A DNA stretch of 45,816 bases, taken from the NCBI GenBank assembly GCA_945861265.1, contig CAMAUC010000020.1, positions 1 to 45,816 of the forward strand, given 5' to 3'. Source of the stretch: Rhizobium sp. Q54 (GTDB lineage: Bacteria; Pseudomonadota; Alphaproteobacteria; Rhizobiales; Xanthobacteraceae). The position numbers were made by a program, and so were the translations under genes. The notes under the pieces were generated by a model. It was not told the DNA's origin. It ran no database searches and saw nothing but the letters and a program-made list of their open reading frames with translations. This document shows, piece by piece, positions 25,446 to 33,106 of the stretch (the stretch's first letter is position 1; every line of letters starts with the position of its first letter).

Positions 25446-27806
25446 ATGAGCGCTCACGAAACCAGAGGCTCGACAGGCGCCGGGCTGAAATGGGTCGGCC
25501 GCGCCATCAGGCGGCTGGAAGACCCGGCTCTGGTGACGGGACAGGGCCACTTCACCGCCGATCTTGCCGCCACGCATTGGGTGCGCTTCGTGCGCAGCCC
25601 GAATGCGGCCGGAAAAATCGAGAGCATCAAAGCGCCTGACGGCGCGCTGGTCATCACCGCCGCCGATCTGACGAGCGTGAAGAAGATCACGCCGATGCTG
25701 CACAAGTTCAATTACCGGCCGGTCGCCCAATCCATTCTGGCCGACGGCGTTGTGCGCTATGTCGGCGAAGCAATCGCCGCCGTGGTAGCATCGAGCGAAG
25801 AAGACGCCGAGGACACCGCCGATCTGGTTGAAGTGAATATCAGCGAGAGCGCGCCGCTGGTCGACGCGCGCGACGCGCTGGCGCCCGGCGCGCCGCAAAT
25901 CCACGCCGAGGCGCCCGGCAACGTCATCCTCAAGGGCGAGATCAAGACCGCCGGTTTCGACGACGTTTGGGCCAGCGCGGCGAAGATCGTCAGGATCGAT
26001 GCGCGCTCGCACCGGCAGAATGCGACGCCGATGGAAGCGCGCGCCGCGCATGCCGCCTATGACAAGGCAAGCGGCCGCGTGACGCTGACCTGCACCACGC
26101 AGATGCCGCATCTGATGCGCACGGCCATCGCCGATCTCCTCGGCATGCGCGAATCCGATTTGCGGGTGATCGCGCCCGATGTCGGCGGCGGCTTCGGCCA
26201 GAAGATGTCGCTGTGCGCCGAATATGTGCTGCTGGTCTGGCTGGCGTGCAAACTGAAAAGCTCAGTGGCCTGGACCGAGGACCGGCGCGAGAACCTGATT
26301 GCTTCGTTTCATTCCCGCGATCAGTACATCACGCTGGAAGGCGCCTTCGATGCCAACGCCAAATTGATCGCATTGCGCGCCGATGTCGTTTCCAATGTCG
26401 GCGCCTATTCCTGCTTTCCCACCACCAGCGGCGTCGAGCCGTTGATGGCGATGGCGGAAATGCCGGGGCCTTACGACGTGCAGCAGTATCAATGCCTGGC
26501 GCGCGGCGTCTTGACCAATACCTGCACGATGGCGGCCTATCGCGGCGTGTCGCGGCCGATCATCACCTTCACGCTGGAACGGCTGATGGACAAGGCTGCC
26601 AAGGCCTTCGCACTCGACCCGGTCGATATCCGCCGCCGCAACCTGATCGACAAGTTTCCTTACACGTCGGCGACCGGCCTCATCTACGACGAGGCCACTT
26701 ATAGGCAGACGCTGGAGATGGCGGTGCACGAGATCGACCTGCCGGCATTCCGCGCGCAGCAGAAAGAAGCGCGCAAGCAGGGCCATTATCTCGGCATCGG
26801 CTTTGCCACCTTCTCCGAGCGCACCGGCTACGGCAGCCCCGCGTTTGCCGCGCGCGGCATGGCGATCACGCCCGGCTGGGAGACGGTACACGTCAGCGTC
26901 GATCCGTCGGGCTTCGTCGAAGCGCGGATCGGTTCGTCGCCGCACGGTCAGGGCCTGCGCACGACTCTGGCGCAGATCATCGCCGACGAGCTCGGCATTC
27001 CGCCCGACCTCATCAAGGTCGTGCATGGCGACACCGATACGGCGCCTTACGGCTGGGGCACCTTCGCCAGCCGCTCGCTGGTGATTTCCGGCGGCGCCAC
27101 CTTGATCGCGGCGCGCAAGGTGCGTGCCAAGCTGATCAAGATCGCCAGCCATATGCTGGAGGCGGCAGAAAGCGACATCGTGCTGGAAGACGGCCAGGCC
27201 AAAATCGCCGGCACCGACCGCTCCGTCACAGTCGCTGCAATGGCCCGCGAAATCTACACGCAGACGCACCGCTTCAAGGGCGAGCTTGAGCCGGGCCTGT
27301 CGGAGAGCGGCACCTACGATCCGCCCGGCACGTTTTCCAATGCCTGCCATGTCGCGATTGTTCAACTCGATCCCGAGACCGGCTTCGTCAAGGTCGAGCG
27401 CTATCTGGTGGCTGAGGATGCCGGCCGCATCATCAATCCGATGATCGCCGACGGCCAGGTGCATGGCGGCATTGCGCAGGGCATCGGCAATGCGCTGCTG
27501 GAAGAAATCGTCTACGATTACGATGGCGGCGTTCTCACCGCCAATCTCGCCGACTACATGCCGCCAACCGCGCATGAGATGCCGCATGTCGAGCTGCATC
27601 ACATGGAAACGCCGTCAACGCAGTCGATTACCAAGGCCAAGGGCCTGGGCGAAGGCGGCACGATCGGTGCGCCGGCCGCCGTGCTCAACGCCATCAACGA
27701 CGCGCTGACCCCGTTTAACGTCGAGATCGACATCATACCGGCGACGCCGCAGCGGATACGGGCGGCGTTGCGCAAGGCCGAGCAAGCCGCAAAGAAAACA
27801 GCATGA
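25446..27806 (+). CDS. molybdenum hydroxylase large (molybdopterin) subunit A
   Basis: This 786-aa catalytic subunit of the xanthine oxidase/CO dehydrogenase family hydroxylates a substrate carbon with water at a Mo-pterin. The N-terminal a/b hammerhead domain begins with GRAIRRLEDPALVTGQGHF. Mo-cofactor motifs are GGGFGQ (from residue 247) and AYRGVSR (from 364), with the catalytic Glu at about 736 in GLGEGG. The AYRGxxR pattern is unlike the AYRCSFR loop of true CO dehydrogenase, so CO is not the substrate. It starts 15 bp after the palindrome and overlaps the Fe-S gene by 4 bp. The substrate is probably a (hetero)aromatic. Confidence 0.94.
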   Translation: MSAHETRGSTGAGLKWVGRAIRRLEDPALVTGQGHFTADLAATHWVRFVRSPNAAGKIESIKAPDGALVITAADLTSVKKITPMLHKFNYRPVAQSILADGVVRYVGEAIAAVVASSEEDAEDTADLVEVNISESAPLVDARDALAPGAPQIHAEAPGNVILKGEIKTAGFDDVWASAAKIVRIDARSHRQNATPMEARAAHAAYDKASGRVTLTCTTQMPHLMRTAIADLLGMRESDLRVIAPDVGGGFGQKMSLCAEYVLLVWLACKLKSSVAWTEDRRENLIASFHSRDQYITLEGAFDANAKLIALRADVVSNVGAYSCFPTTSGVEPLMAMAEMPGPYDVQQYQCLARGVLTNTCTMAAYRGVSRPIITFTLERLMDKAAKAFALDPVDIRRRNLIDKFPYTSATGLIYDEATYRQTLEMAVHEIDLPAFRAQQKEARKQGHYLGIGFATFSERTGYGSPAFAARGMAITPGWETVHVSVDPSGFVEARIGSSPHGQGLRTTLAQIIADELGIPPDLIKVVHGDTDTAPYGWGTFASRSLVISGGATLIAARKVRAKLIKIASHMLEAAESDIVLEDGQAKIAGTDRSVTVAAMAREIYTQTHRFKGELEPGLSESGTYDPPGTFSNACHVAIVQLDPETGFVKVERYLVAEDAGRIINPMIADGQVHGGIAQGIGNALLEEIVYDYDGGVLTANLADYMPPTAHEMPHVELHHMETPSTQSITKAKGLGEGGTIGAPAAVLNAINDALTPFNVEIDIIPATPQRIRAALRKAEQAAKKTA

Positions 27807-28282
27807 CCAACAAGACCGCCCTTACGCTCACTATCAACGGCCGCGACCATGCCATCAGCGTCGAAGCGCGGCGCACTCTGGTCGACGCGATCCGCGAGGA
27901 CTGCGGCCAAACCGGCACGCATATCGGCTGCGAGCACGGCATCTGCGGCGCCTGCACCGTGCTTGTTGACGGCGAGCCGGTACGCTCCTGCCTGATGTTC
28001 GCCGTGCAGGCCGAGAGCAAAAAGATACGCACGGTCGAAGGGCTGGCCGATGGCGACACGCTGCACCCGATGCAACAGGCCTTCATGGATCATCACGGCC
28101 TGCAATGCGGCTTTTGCACACCGGGCTTCCTGATGCTGGCGGTCGGCGTCTTGGAACGCGAGCCCAACATCAGCGACGACGACCTGCTCGACGTGCTGTC
28201 GTCGAACCTGTGCCGCTGCACCGGTTATCAGAACATCATCAAGGCCGTGCGCGCGGCGGCAAAAGAGATGCGCGGGAAATGA
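27803..28282 (+). CDS. molybdenum hydroxylase 2Fe-2S subunit (CoxS/XdhC type)
   Basis: This 159-aa small subunit has both clusters. The plant-ferredoxin type is bound by Cys43, Cys48, Cys51 and Cys63 (GCEHGICGACTV and RSC). The second is bound by Cys102, Cys105, Cys137 and Cys139 (QCGFCTPG and CRCTGYQN). All eight ligands are present. It relays electrons from the Mo site to FAD. ATGA overlaps join it to a large-subunit gene on each side, and it is the only Fe-S subunit in the operon, so both large subunits would have to share it. Confidence 0.95.
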   Translation: MTNKTALTLTINGRDHAISVEARRTLVDAIREDCGQTGTHIGCEHGICGACTVLVDGEPVRSCLMFAVQAESKKIRTVEGLADGDTLHPMQQAFMDHHGLQCGFCTPGFLMLAVGVLEREPNISDDDLLDVLSSNLCRCTGYQNIIKAVRAAAKEMRGK

Positions 28283-30570
28283 CCGCCCCGGCCAAATTCG
28301 TCGGCCGCTCCGTTACGCGCCTCGAAGACCGGCCGTTGCTTTTGGGCCAGGGCCGCTTCGCCGCCGATGTGTCCTTTCCCAGCCACTGGCACATGCGCGT
28401 GGTGCGCTCGCCCATAGCGCACGGAAAACTGCGCGGCATCGACGCCAGCGCCGCGCTCGCTTTGCCCGGCGTGCATGCGGTGTGGACCTATAAAGATGTC
28501 GCACACATCCCGCCGATCCCGTTTCGCCTCACCGGGCTGAAGGAACTTGAACCCTATCGCCAGACAGTATTGGCGAAGGATTATGTGCGCTATGTCGGCG
28601 AGCCGGTCGCCGTGGTTTTCGCTGCCGATCAATATGTCGCCGAGGACGCCGCCGAACTGGTCGAACTGGACATCGAGCACCTCGCTCCGGTGCTTGATGC
28701 CTCCGGCGATACCGGTCCGTTCGACGACACGCATGGCACCGAGCCGAGCGTGATCCGCAAAGGCTATGGCGACGTCGATGCGGCGTTCAAGGCGGCGCAC
28801 GCAATCATCGCGCTGACGCTGTCGACCGGCCGCCATTCCGGCGTGCCGATGGAGACGCGCGGCGCTATCGCCCGTTATGACGCGGTACGTGACATTCTGG
28901 AAATGCACGGCGCCGCCAAGGTGCCATGGTGGAACCGCGACCACATCGCGCAAATGATCGGCCGCACCCGCGACAACATGCACCTCTATGAGGGCCATGT
29001 CGGCGGCGGCTTTGGCATTCGCGGTGAAATCTATCCCGAAGATGTGCTGGTCTGCGCCGCGGCGCTGGCCTTCAAGAAGCCGGTCAAATGGATCGAGGAC
29101 CGGCGCGAGCACCTGATCGCCGCCAATCATTCACGCCAGCAGCAACACAATGTCCGCGCCGCCATCGATGCCGAAGGTCACATCCTCGCCATCGACAACG
29201 AATTCTTTCACGACAACGGCGCCTATATGCGCACGCATGCGGCGACCGTGCCCGATCTTGCCGCTGCCATGCTGCCGGGCCCTTATCGCGTGCCGGCCTA
29301 TCGCGCCATCGGCCACATTCGCCTGACCAACAAGACGCCATGCGGCACTTATCGCGCGCCGGGGCGTTACGAGTCGACCTTCGTGCGCGAGCGGTTGATG
29401 GATGCGATCGCCGCGCATGTCGGCATCGACGGCATCGAGATCCGCCGCCGCAATCTGATCGCCAAGACCGAGATGCCGTACGATCTGCATCTCGACACGC
29501 TCGGCACGCATATTGTCTATGACTCCGGCGATTATGCGCTGCTGCTCGACAAGACGCTTGCGCTGGCGGACTGGACGACGCTTCAGGCCGAATTGAAGAA
29601 ACGTCGCGCGTCTGGCGAAAAGGTCGGCGCCGGCGTTGCCATGTTCGTCGAGAAAAGCGGACTCGGGCCGTCCGACACCGTGCGTGTCGATGTAAAGAGC
29701 GACGGCAAGATCGAGGTCGTCACCGGCGTCGCCTCCATCGGCCAGGGCGTCGAGACGGCGATGGCGCAGATCGCTGCCGACACGCTTGGCGTCGATTACA
29801 CATCGATCAACGTCGTACATGGCCAGACCGACCGCATCGATACCGGCTCAGGCGCCTTTGCCTCGCGCGTCACGGTGATGTGCGGCGAAGCCACCCGGAT
29901 GGCGTCGGTGAAATTGCGCGACAAGGCGCTGCGACTTGCCGCCGAGCTGATGCAGGCCGACGCCGGCGCGCTCGATATGATCAACGGCGAGATCGTCCGC
30001 CGCAGCGGTACAGGTGCGTCGATGACGCTCGCCGAACTGGCGCAGGCGCGGCCCGGCGAACTCACCGCCGAGGACACCTTCCTGTCGTCGCACATGGTCT
30101 ACCCCTACGGCGTTCATATTGCGATGGTGAAGGTCGACGCCGACACCGGCGCGGTGGCGGTCGAGCGCTACGTCATCGGCTACGACGTCGGAAAAGCCGT
30201 CAATCCGCGGCTGGTGGAGAGCCAGATTGCCGGCGGGCTGGCGCAAGGACTGGGCGGCGCTCTGCTCGAGGAGTTCGTCTATGACGACCACGGCGAACCG
30301 CTCTCCGTCACCTTCGCCGATTATCTGATGCCGACCGCGCGCGAGGTGCCGGCGGCGTCCATCCTCATTACCGAGGATGCGCCGAGCCCGCTCAATCCGA
30401 TGGGCCTGAAGGGCGCCGGCGAAGGCGGCGCCAATCCTGTCGGCGCGGCCATCGCGTCTGCCATCGACGATGCCTTGCAAAGCCCCGGCGCGATCTCCGC
30501 ATTGCCGGTGACGCCGCAGCGGCTCAAATTTCTTTTGAAGGATATCGGATCACGCTCGCGCGGGCGCTAG
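28279..30570 (+). CDS. molybdenum hydroxylase large (molybdopterin) subunit B
   Basis: This is a second complete catalytic subunit of the same family, 763 aa from the ATG at 28279 that overlaps the Fe-S gene stop. It begins KFVGRSVTRLEDRPLLLGQG. Motifs are GGGFGIRGE (from about residue 242), TYRAPGRYE (from 357) and the catalytic Glu at about 715 in GAGEGG. It differs from subunit A throughout, so it is not a recent duplicate, and every active-site element is present. The two may form alternative enzymes with one FAD and one Fe-S partner. Its TAG stop is shared with the convergent GntR gene (CTAG). Confidence 0.94.
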   Translation: MTAPAKFVGRSVTRLEDRPLLLGQGRFAADVSFPSHWHMRVVRSPIAHGKLRGIDASAALALPGVHAVWTYKDVAHIPPIPFRLTGLKELEPYRQTVLAKDYVRYVGEPVAVVFAADQYVAEDAAELVELDIEHLAPVLDASGDTGPFDDTHGTEPSVIRKGYGDVDAAFKAAHAIIALTLSTGRHSGVPMETRGAIARYDAVRDILEMHGAAKVPWWNRDHIAQMIGRTRDNMHLYEGHVGGGFGIRGEIYPEDVLVCAAALAFKKPVKWIEDRREHLIAANHSRQQQHNVRAAIDAEGHILAIDNEFFHDNGAYMRTHAATVPDLAAAMLPGPYRVPAYRAIGHIRLTNKTPCGTYRAPGRYESTFVRERLMDAIAAHVGIDGIEIRRRNLIAKTEMPYDLHLDTLGTHIVYDSGDYALLLDKTLALADWTTLQAELKKRRASGEKVGAGVAMFVEKSGLGPSDTVRVDVKSDGKIEVVTGVASIGQGVETAMAQIAADTLGVDYTSINVVHGQTDRIDTGSGAFASRVTVMCGEATRMASVKLRDKALRLAAELMQADAGALDMINGEIVRRSGTGASMTLAELAQARPGELTAEDTFLSSHMVYPYGVHIAMVKVDADTGAVAVERYVIGYDVGKAVNPRLVESQIAGGLAQGLGGALLEEFVYDDHGEPLSVTFADYLMPTAREVPAASILITEDAPSPLNPMGLKGAGEGGANPVGAAIASAIDDALQSPGAISALPVTPQRLKFLLKDIGSRSRGR

Positions 30571-31313
30571 GCGTTGTCGCCGAAGCGTTGCCGGTAGGCG
30601 CCGATATAGGCCTGCGCCGCGGGCCCGAGATGGCGTCGCGTCAATGCGATCAGATCGTCGCGGCGGGAATGCCGCAGCGCCTCGATCATTTCGACATGGT
30701 CGCGGCGCGTGGCGTTCAGCGACGCCGGATTGGCATGCGCGTATGAGCGAATGCCGGAAACCTTCTGCGCCAGATATTCGATCGTTTCGATCAGGCAGCG
30801 GTTGCCGCACAGACCGAACAGCGCGCGATGGAAATGCACATTGGTGTAGAATACGCCGAGCAGATCGCCGGCATCGACCGCCTTGCTGTGCTCGCGCTGC
30901 AAGGCCTCGAGCCGCTCGATGTCATCCTTCGGCACCGGGAACGGCAGGATGCGCACCGCCATGACCTCAAGTTCTTCGCGCACGCCGTATATCTCCGTCA
31001 CCTCTCGGGGGGTGAGATCGCGCACGATCGCGCCGCGATTAGGGATGCGCTGGACGATCCCCTTCTTCTCCAGCTCGAACAGCGCCAGCCGGACATCGCC
31101 GCGGTGCGTGTTGAAATGCACGCACAGGTCCTGCTCGACGAGACGTTCCCGCGGATGGCGCCGGCCGAGCACGATGTCTTCTTCCAGCTTTCGCGTGATG
31201 CGGCTGACGATGGACGGCTCGCGCGCGCTATCGAACCTTGCCGGGACTTCGGCGGGCGCTTTTGCCGCGACTTTGCGCGCGGCCGGCTTTCTCGATGCTT
31301 TCGACGTCGCCAT
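30567..31313 (-). CDS. GntR-family transcriptional regulator with FCD domain
   Basis: This 248-aa regulator opens with a Lys/Ala-rich N-terminal tail. The winged helix runs about 38-105 (IVSRITRKLEEDIVLGRR, then VEQDLCVHFNTHRGDVRLAL), and an FCD effector domain follows, with FHRALFGLCGN and a C-terminal HVEMIEAL. The FCD family binds carboxylic acids, often with a metal. ATG 31313 is chosen over an upstream ATG at 31349 that would lie inside the operator-like dyad. It is divergent from the TRAP importer and tail-to-tail with the Mo-hydroxylase operon, so it probably represses the importer and possibly the oxidase genes. Confidence 0.92.
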   Translation of the reverse strand: MATSKASRKPAARKVAAKAPAEVPARFDSAREPSIVSRITRKLEEDIVLGRRHPRERLVEQDLCVHFNTHRGDVRLALFELEKKGIVQRIPNRGAIVRDLTPREVTEIYGVREELEVMAVRILPFPVPKDDIERLEALQREHSKAVDAGDLLGVFYTNVHFHRALFGLCGNRCLIETIEYLAQKVSGIRSYAHANPASLNATRRDHVEMIEALRHSRRDDLIALTRRHLGPAAQAYIGAYRQRFGDNA

Positions 31314-31337
31314 GGACCGTAAATTGCCACCCGTCCG

Positions 31338-31363
31338 GATAGTATACAATCTTAAAAACTATC
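31338..31363. promoter_or_regulatory. GATAGT-N14-ACTATC dyad, candidate GntR operator
   Basis: Perfect 6-bp arms at 31338-31343 and 31358-31363 lie between the divergent gntR and dctP genes. Inside the left half is a GTATAC core (31342-31347) within TTGTATAC on the minus strand, a pattern seen in FCD-type GntR sites. The right arm abuts the -35 box of the candidate dctP promoter. The same ACTATC hexamer is found twice before the other GntR gene in this window, at 44258 and 44267. Confidence 0.5.
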
Positions 31364-31392
31364 TTGTGAACAAAATCGGGCTGGGTGATAAT
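31364..31392 (+). promoter_or_regulatory. candidate promoter for the TRAP importer operon
   Basis: TTGTGA (31364-31369) and GATAAT (31387-31392) are 17 bp apart, giving four of six and five of six matches to the housekeeping consensus. The element lies about 70 bp upstream of the dctP ATG and directly downstream of the GATAGT/ACTATC dyad. A repressor on that dyad would block polymerase. Confidence 0.5.
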
Positions 31393-31461
31393 GTCGCGTC
31401 GCGCCTTCGCGGGCGCGCAAAATAAGAGCCGATAACAGCGGCAATCACACGGGAGGATATA

Positions 31462-32469
31462 ATGTCCGTTTCACGGTATCTGCCGCTTTCGCGCGGCATT
31501 CTGCTCGGCGTCGCGCTGGCGCTGTCATCGACGGCGGCCGTCGCGCAAAATCGCGCCTTCACCTTCGCCTACGACCAGCCGAAGACCAGCGGTTACGGCG
31601 TCGGCGCCGAAATGTTCAACAAGAAATTGATGGACCTGAGCAAGGGCACGCTCTCGATCAATCAGTATCCCGGCGCCCAGCTTGGCACCGAAGCGCAGAC
31701 CCTGCAAAAGGTGCAGACCGGCGACATCGACTTCGTGCTGATGTCGACCGCCAACGCCTCGACCGCGCAGCCGGAATCGGGCGTGTTCTCGCTCCACTTC
31801 ATCTTCCGGGACGAAAAGCACAACATCAAGGTTCTCGGCGATCCGGCCGTGATCGCGGCGATGAAGGAGCTGTACGCGGCCAAGATGAAAGGCGCGCACA
31901 TGATCGGCCTCGGCTCGCAAGGCCTGCGCCACATGTACGGCAAGAAGGGCGTCGAGAAGGTCGCCGACATCAAGGGCCTGAAGATCCGCGTCCAGGCCAC
32001 CGTCACCGAGGACACCTTATTCCCGGCCTACGGCGCGCAGGTCGTGCATATGCCGTTCGGCGAAGTCTATACCTCGCTGCAAACCGGCGTGGTCGATATG
32101 GCCGAGAACGGCATCAACAACTATCTCATCAACAAGCACTATGAAGTGGCCCCCGTGCTGTCGCTGACCGAACACGAGGCCAACGCCTCGGTGCTGTTCG
32201 TCAGCGACAAGGTGTGGTCGAGCCTTTCCGCCGACCAGAAGAAGTGGGTGCAGGCGGCCGCCGACGAAGTCAGCCAGAAAGAGCCGACCGAAGCCTTCCG
32301 CCTCGAACACGAAGCGCTGGCCAAGCTCGAAAAGATCGGCGTCAAGGTCGTCAAGACCGTCGACAAGAGCGGCTTTGCTTCGATCAGCAAGCCGATCCAG
32401 GACAAGCTGGCCAAGGACCTCGGCCCCAATGCTGTGAAAGTTCTCGAACTCGTCCGCAACGTAAAGTAA
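31462..32469 (+). CDS. dctP: TRAP transporter periplasmic solute-binding protein (DctP family)
   Basis: This 335-aa extracytoplasmic receptor has a signal peptide ending STAAVA before Gln-Asn. The mature part has the DctP landmarks: GAQLGTEAQTLQKVQTGDID, KGLKIRVQ with the ligand-carboxylate Arg, and MPFGEVYTSLQTGVVDMAEN. GGGAGG stands 5-6 nt before the ATG. DctP proteins bind organic anions, including aromatic acids. A strong hairpin separates it from dctQ, consistent with excess synthesis of the receptor. The ligand cannot be named; the amidohydrolase and Mo enzymes nearby suggest an aromatic or cyclic carboxylate. Confidence 0.94.
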   Translation: MSVSRYLPLSRGILLGVALALSSTAAVAQNRAFTFAYDQPKTSGYGVGAEMFNKKLMDLSKGTLSINQYPGAQLGTEAQTLQKVQTGDIDFVLMSTANASTAQPESGVFSLHFIFRDEKHNIKVLGDPAVIAAMKELYAAKMKGAHMIGLGSQGLRHMYGKKGVEKVADIKGLKIRVQATVTEDTLFPAYGAQVVHMPFGEVYTSLQTGVVDMAENGINNYLINKHYEVAPVLSLTEHEANASVLFVSDKVWSSLSADQKKWVQAAADEVSQKEPTEAFRLEHEALAKLEKIGVKVVKTVDKSGFASISKPIQDKLAKDLGPNAVKVLELVRNVK

Positions 32470-32481
32470 TCGGTTCACTCG

Positions 32482-32513
32482 CGGGACGGAGAAGCAATCG
32501 TTTCTCCGTCCCG
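32482..32513 (+). promoter_or_regulatory. intercistronic stem-loop between dctP and dctQ
   Basis: This is a perfect 12-bp stem (32482-32493 with 32502-32513) with an 8-nt loop, 12 bp after the dctP stop. No T run follows on the plus strand, so it is unlikely to stop transcription fully. It probably protects the 3' end of the dctP message or lowers read-through into the permease genes. Confidence 0.8.
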
Positions 32514-32545
32514 AACCTTATCCAGTGCCAGACGAAAGATTGCTC

Positions 32546-33106
32546 ATGCCTCGATTCAACGGGCTGGTCTTGCAGGAGCAGCGCCATCTGAAATGGCCCG
32601 CGCTCGATATGCTCGAACAGATTCTGATGGTGCTGTGCGGCATCGCCATTACCGGCTTCTGCATTTTGGTGATGTGCGACATCGTCACCCGCACGCTCGG
32701 CGCGCCCTGGCTCTGGCTCCAGGAAGTGACGATGACCTTCTTCATCTATGGCATTTTCATCGGCGTTGCCGCGGCAACCCGCCGCAACGACCATCTGTAT
32801 CTCGCCGTGCTCGCGGAATCATTGACCGGCAACCGCCGCCTGTTTTTCGAAATCTCCAACCGCCTGGTCGTGCTCGCCGTCGCGGTTTGCATGATCTATT
32901 TCGGCTATCTCAACTTCCTCGACGGCTTCAAGAGTCTGCGCATGCCGTCGATGACGCCGCTGGCGAGCTTCTACGCCGCCATTCCGCTGTGTGGAATTCT
33001 GGTGTCGCTTTTCACGGTCGAACAGATCGTTAACGGCTGGAAGAACGGATTCGCAGACCCGAAGAATGCGCGCCACCACGAAAGCCTGGGGAGTGAAGTG
33101 CTGTGA
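32546..33106 (+). CDS. dctQ: TRAP transporter small permease (DctQ family)
   Basis: This is a four-helix inner-membrane protein of about 186 aa. The conserved motif region LQEVTMTFFIYGIFIGVAAA follows the second helix, then RRNDHLYL. It forms the membrane complex with DctM. ATG 32546 is chosen because GAAAGA precedes it at a suitable distance; GTG 32525 would add seven residues. Its TGA overlaps the GTG start of dctM. Confidence 0.92.
   Translation: MPRFNGLVLQEQRHLKWPALDMLEQILMVLCGIAITGFCILVMCDIVTRTLGAPWLWLQEVTMTFFIYGIFIGVAAATRRNDHLYLAVLAESLTGNRRLFFEISNRLVVLAVAVCMIYFGYLNFLDGFKSLRMPSMTPLASFYAAIPLCGILVSLFTVEQIVNGWKNGFADPKNARHHESLGSEVL

Noticed and set aside
28105..28278. 58-codon extension of Mo subunit B
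   Set aside because: It is a shadow of the Fe-S subunit's cluster-binding region; the ATGA overlap at 28279 is the natural start.
25446..30570. The two Mo subunits as a recent duplication with one decaying copy
   Set aside because: They differ throughout, both are full length, and both keep every active-site motif.
24533..30570. Aerobic CO dehydrogenase (coxMSL)
   Set aside because: Neither large subunit has the AYRCSFR active-site loop of form I CO dehydrogenase.
32482..32513. Intrinsic terminator after dctP
   Set aside because: The stem is strong, but no T run follows and the permease genes continue on the same strand.
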